From Lingula anatina (Eukaryota; Brachiopoda; Lingulata; Lingulida; Lingulidae): a DNA stretch of 46,109 nt. This document shows positions 44,344 through 46,109 of the stretch, in pieces (the first letter of the stretch is position 1; every line of letters begins with the position of its first letter). The notes under the pieces were generated by a model. The model was given only the letters and a program-made list of their open reading frames with translations, made no database searches and was not told the origin of the DNA. The translations under genes and the position numbers were made by a program. The stretch spans positions 247,801 through 293,909 of the forward strand of contig NW_019775614.1 in NCBI RefSeq assembly GCF_001039355.2, given 5' to 3'.

Positions 44344-46022
44344 CAGTGTATGAAATTCAAGGAAATTACTAGCCAGACCGCCGGGCAGGTAACTCTGAAA
44401 AGTTACCAGCCCGGCCATGTAGTTACCTGCCCTACTTATGATAACCCCTAGAGTTAAGAGAGGTATGCTGAGGGGGTCTAGAGTGCATTCTTGGGAGAGT
44501 AATTTGGAAATGAAAGGGCAATATCGTGCCTTATGCTTGGAAATTTAGAAATTGTTTGGAATTTCTCCTGAATGATACCTTGTCAGTGTTGGATTTAGAG
44601 GGGGTCAGGGGGCTCCTGACGCCCCCCTTTTAATTTCTGTAAAAAACCTCACCTCTTGAAATAAGACTTTCACTAGTTGAATCATAGTTCTAAACCATAC
44701 CAAATGGCACCATTCACCATCTAAAATACCAAAAATGTTCAGGGCCCTTTAGCAGGCGGGGGAGGGCGGGGGTAGTCAATTCAGTTTATGTTCACCTTGC
44801 AAGCTGTCTCATTTCTTCTTCAATAATTTATTCATAACTTTTATTCCGATTTCGTGATATCATTTGATCATAATTTTTGCTTTTCTGTATAGCAACAAGT
44901 ATGACCAAATATATATATTGTTGTCAAATAAATCGATCTCTGTGCTAACAATAAAGAAGAAAGAATTTAGCATGTAGGGTCCCTTTGAATATCGCTTTTA
45001 AGCTTTAAAAAGCGATCAGGAACAGTCCTGCACGCTAATGGCCTATAGACAGTCCTGCAGGGCCCCGTATCTCGAAAGCATTGCTTATTGAGAAAAGCTA
45101 TATATATATATCACATAGAGGCTACAATATATGATATGGGGCGAGTATGGGCGAGTTATTGGATCGAGATGCTTGCGCTCGGTCGCAATGCGTGATACTT
45201 TCGAGTTACGGTTTCACAAAAAATGTTGCCGCTCGACTAATTGCATATCGAAGTCACCTTTCCATTGGTCCCAATTTGTTCTCTTTCGTTTGGTTCTGTC
45301 GTAATCTTTGTTAGTTTTATTTCTTTCCTCAATTGTTTTTCTTTTGTGAACTTCTCTATCGGACTTGATAGAATTTTTTTCATTTTTGACAGCCCAAGAT
45401 GAAAGCACGTGAGAAAAGAACTACATCTGACACAGGGCGTAAACTCGTACGTTCACTCATAATTTTGGGATTCAATTTTTTTGTAGAATTCTCCTTTAAT
45501 TTGCCTCCTTTGCCTTTATTACTGTTGATTATAAGCACTTCATGCACCTATAAGTCTATTTAATCAATATCATAACTTTTTATACTTTCACATTTTTATT
45601 ACTCTCGACCTACAAATTGCTACTCGCGGTATCTCCTCTACACAAAACAATGACGTAACGTTATCTGCTGTGCACTGAAGCTGGTTAAGAACAATGTGCC
45701 TCATTTCAAATTGTTTTTCAACTTCATATCACACAGACTGAACTTCGAAAACGAGGCCACTGAGAGGGAGACTGTTGGTTACATTTCGATACGAGCGTTC
45801 GATTGCAAGCTATGGTTAGTTCTTTGCTTCTATAAAAGTGGGTGAAAACAGTGAGTTTATTTGATATTTTGCTGAAATCGCTTGTGAACATAGACAAAAT
45901 AAAAGGTGAAAATAGGCTGTAAAAATAGCCAGCCCGTCGGGCGGGTAATCTGCAAATCTTACCTGCCCGGCCTGAAAGTTACCAGCCTCGGGCTGGCGGG
46001 CAGGCGGCCATTTCATACACTG
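44344..46022. mobile_element. hAT-like non-autonomous DNA element, 1.68 kb
   Basis: The ends are inverted: CAGTGTATGAAAT at the left (44344-44356) and its complement ATTTCATACACTG at the right (46010-46022). CCATGAG flanks both sides (44337-44343 and 46023-46029) as a 7-base direct repeat. CAGTG termini resemble hAT transposons, though these normally make 8-base duplications. Just inside each end lies a GC-rich, quasi-palindromic module: 44371-44416, with stem CCGGGCAGGTAACT against AGTTACCAGCCCGG, and 45928-46008. No transposase is recognisable inside; the open frames are short and one (45214-45408, minus) is merely Lys/Arg/Asn-rich. The boundaries are well supported, the family assignment less so. 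Confidence 0.7.
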
Positions 46023-46109
46023 CCATGAGACATCTCAAGTCCAGTAGGGGTCCCTTTAGTCCATACAGTGTCCAACACATACCTGTCAAAATATCCTGTA
46101 TGCATTANT

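Larger units (their letters stand above)
12716..46109 (+). other. MTSS intron 3 (incomplete, more than 33 kb)
   Basis: The donor at 12716 has no partner exon in the window. The longest open frames inside (for example minus strand 42600-43070, 37621-37995 and 33495-33851, and plus strand 26255-26539) lack recognisable domains and are explained by microsatellites or chance. Repeats and elements are listed separately. The last-but-one base is N, so the record probably meets a gap at its right edge. Confidence 0.8.

Noticed and set aside
45214-45408. Lys/Arg-rich minus-strand open frame inside the hAT-like element as a possible transposase remnant
   Set aside because: No BED zinc finger, RNase H-like catalytic residues or hAT dimerisation motif can be seen. 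Composition alone is not evidence.
44092-46016. Two minus-strand open frames with similar AG..F..Y.P.GLA peptide patterns (44092-44418 and 45816-46016)
   Set aside because: The peptide resemblance comes from the GC-rich quasi-palindromic DNA modules of the transposable element, not from a conserved protein.

Overview
The window is animal genomic DNA with interrupted coding, GT-AG introns, many microsatellites and homopolymers, and overall AT-rich composition. It is most likely from a marine invertebrate bilaterian such as a mollusc or related lophotrochozoan. The species cannot be fixed from the sequence. No bacterial genes, rRNA, tRNA or CRISPR array were seen. Two conserved protein-coding genes lie head-to-tail on the + strand.

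Region 1 (1 to about 4.4 kb) is the 3' half of VAC14, the scaffold of the PIKfyve-FIG4 lipid-kinase complex. Eight exons between 83 and 3521 join in frame across seven introns and encode about 376 C-terminal residues including the FIG4-binding region. The 5' half lies outside the window. An AU-rich, ATTTA-repeat 3' flank follows.

Region 2 (about 4.4 to 6.8 kb) is intergenic AT-rich DNA ending in a CpG-containing, TATA-less promoter-like segment with ETS, CCAAT and E-box motifs.

Region 3 (6794 to the end) is the start of the MTSS1/MTSS2 (missing-in-metastasis) orthologue. Three short exons (6794-6862, 10810-10871, 12642-12715) encode the first 68 residues of the I-BAR (IMD) domain. Everything after 12715 reads as one unfinished intron of more than 33 kb. 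VAC14 followed by MTSS in the same orientation matches the human VAC14-MTSS2 neighbourhood on 16q22, so this looks like a deeply conserved gene pair.

The intron is the accessory landscape. It holds two opposite-oriented copies of a roughly 205-215 bp MITE-like family (8.6 kb in intron 1 and 34.5 kb in intron 3) and a pair of about 120 bp interspersed repeats (33.3 and 36.9 kb). A tandem-repeat hotspot covers 39.3-42.3 kb and contains a 205 bp MITE with 34 bp inverted ends and a 5 bp target duplication, whose left end was caught in an exact 92 bp tandem duplication. CA/TC microsatellites lie at 42.6-43.1 kb, and a 1.68 kb hAT-like non-autonomous element with quasi-palindromic ends occupies 44344-46022. 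Candidate cis-regulatory patches (GATA/SOX at 39.0 kb, POU at 43.2 kb) are inferences only. I found no additional protein-coding gene in the intron on either strand. VAC14 (endolysosomal PI(3,5)P2) and MTSS (PI(4,5)P2-binding membrane curvature and actin) both act in phosphoinositide-membrane biology, but nothing in the sequence shows that they are co-regulated.
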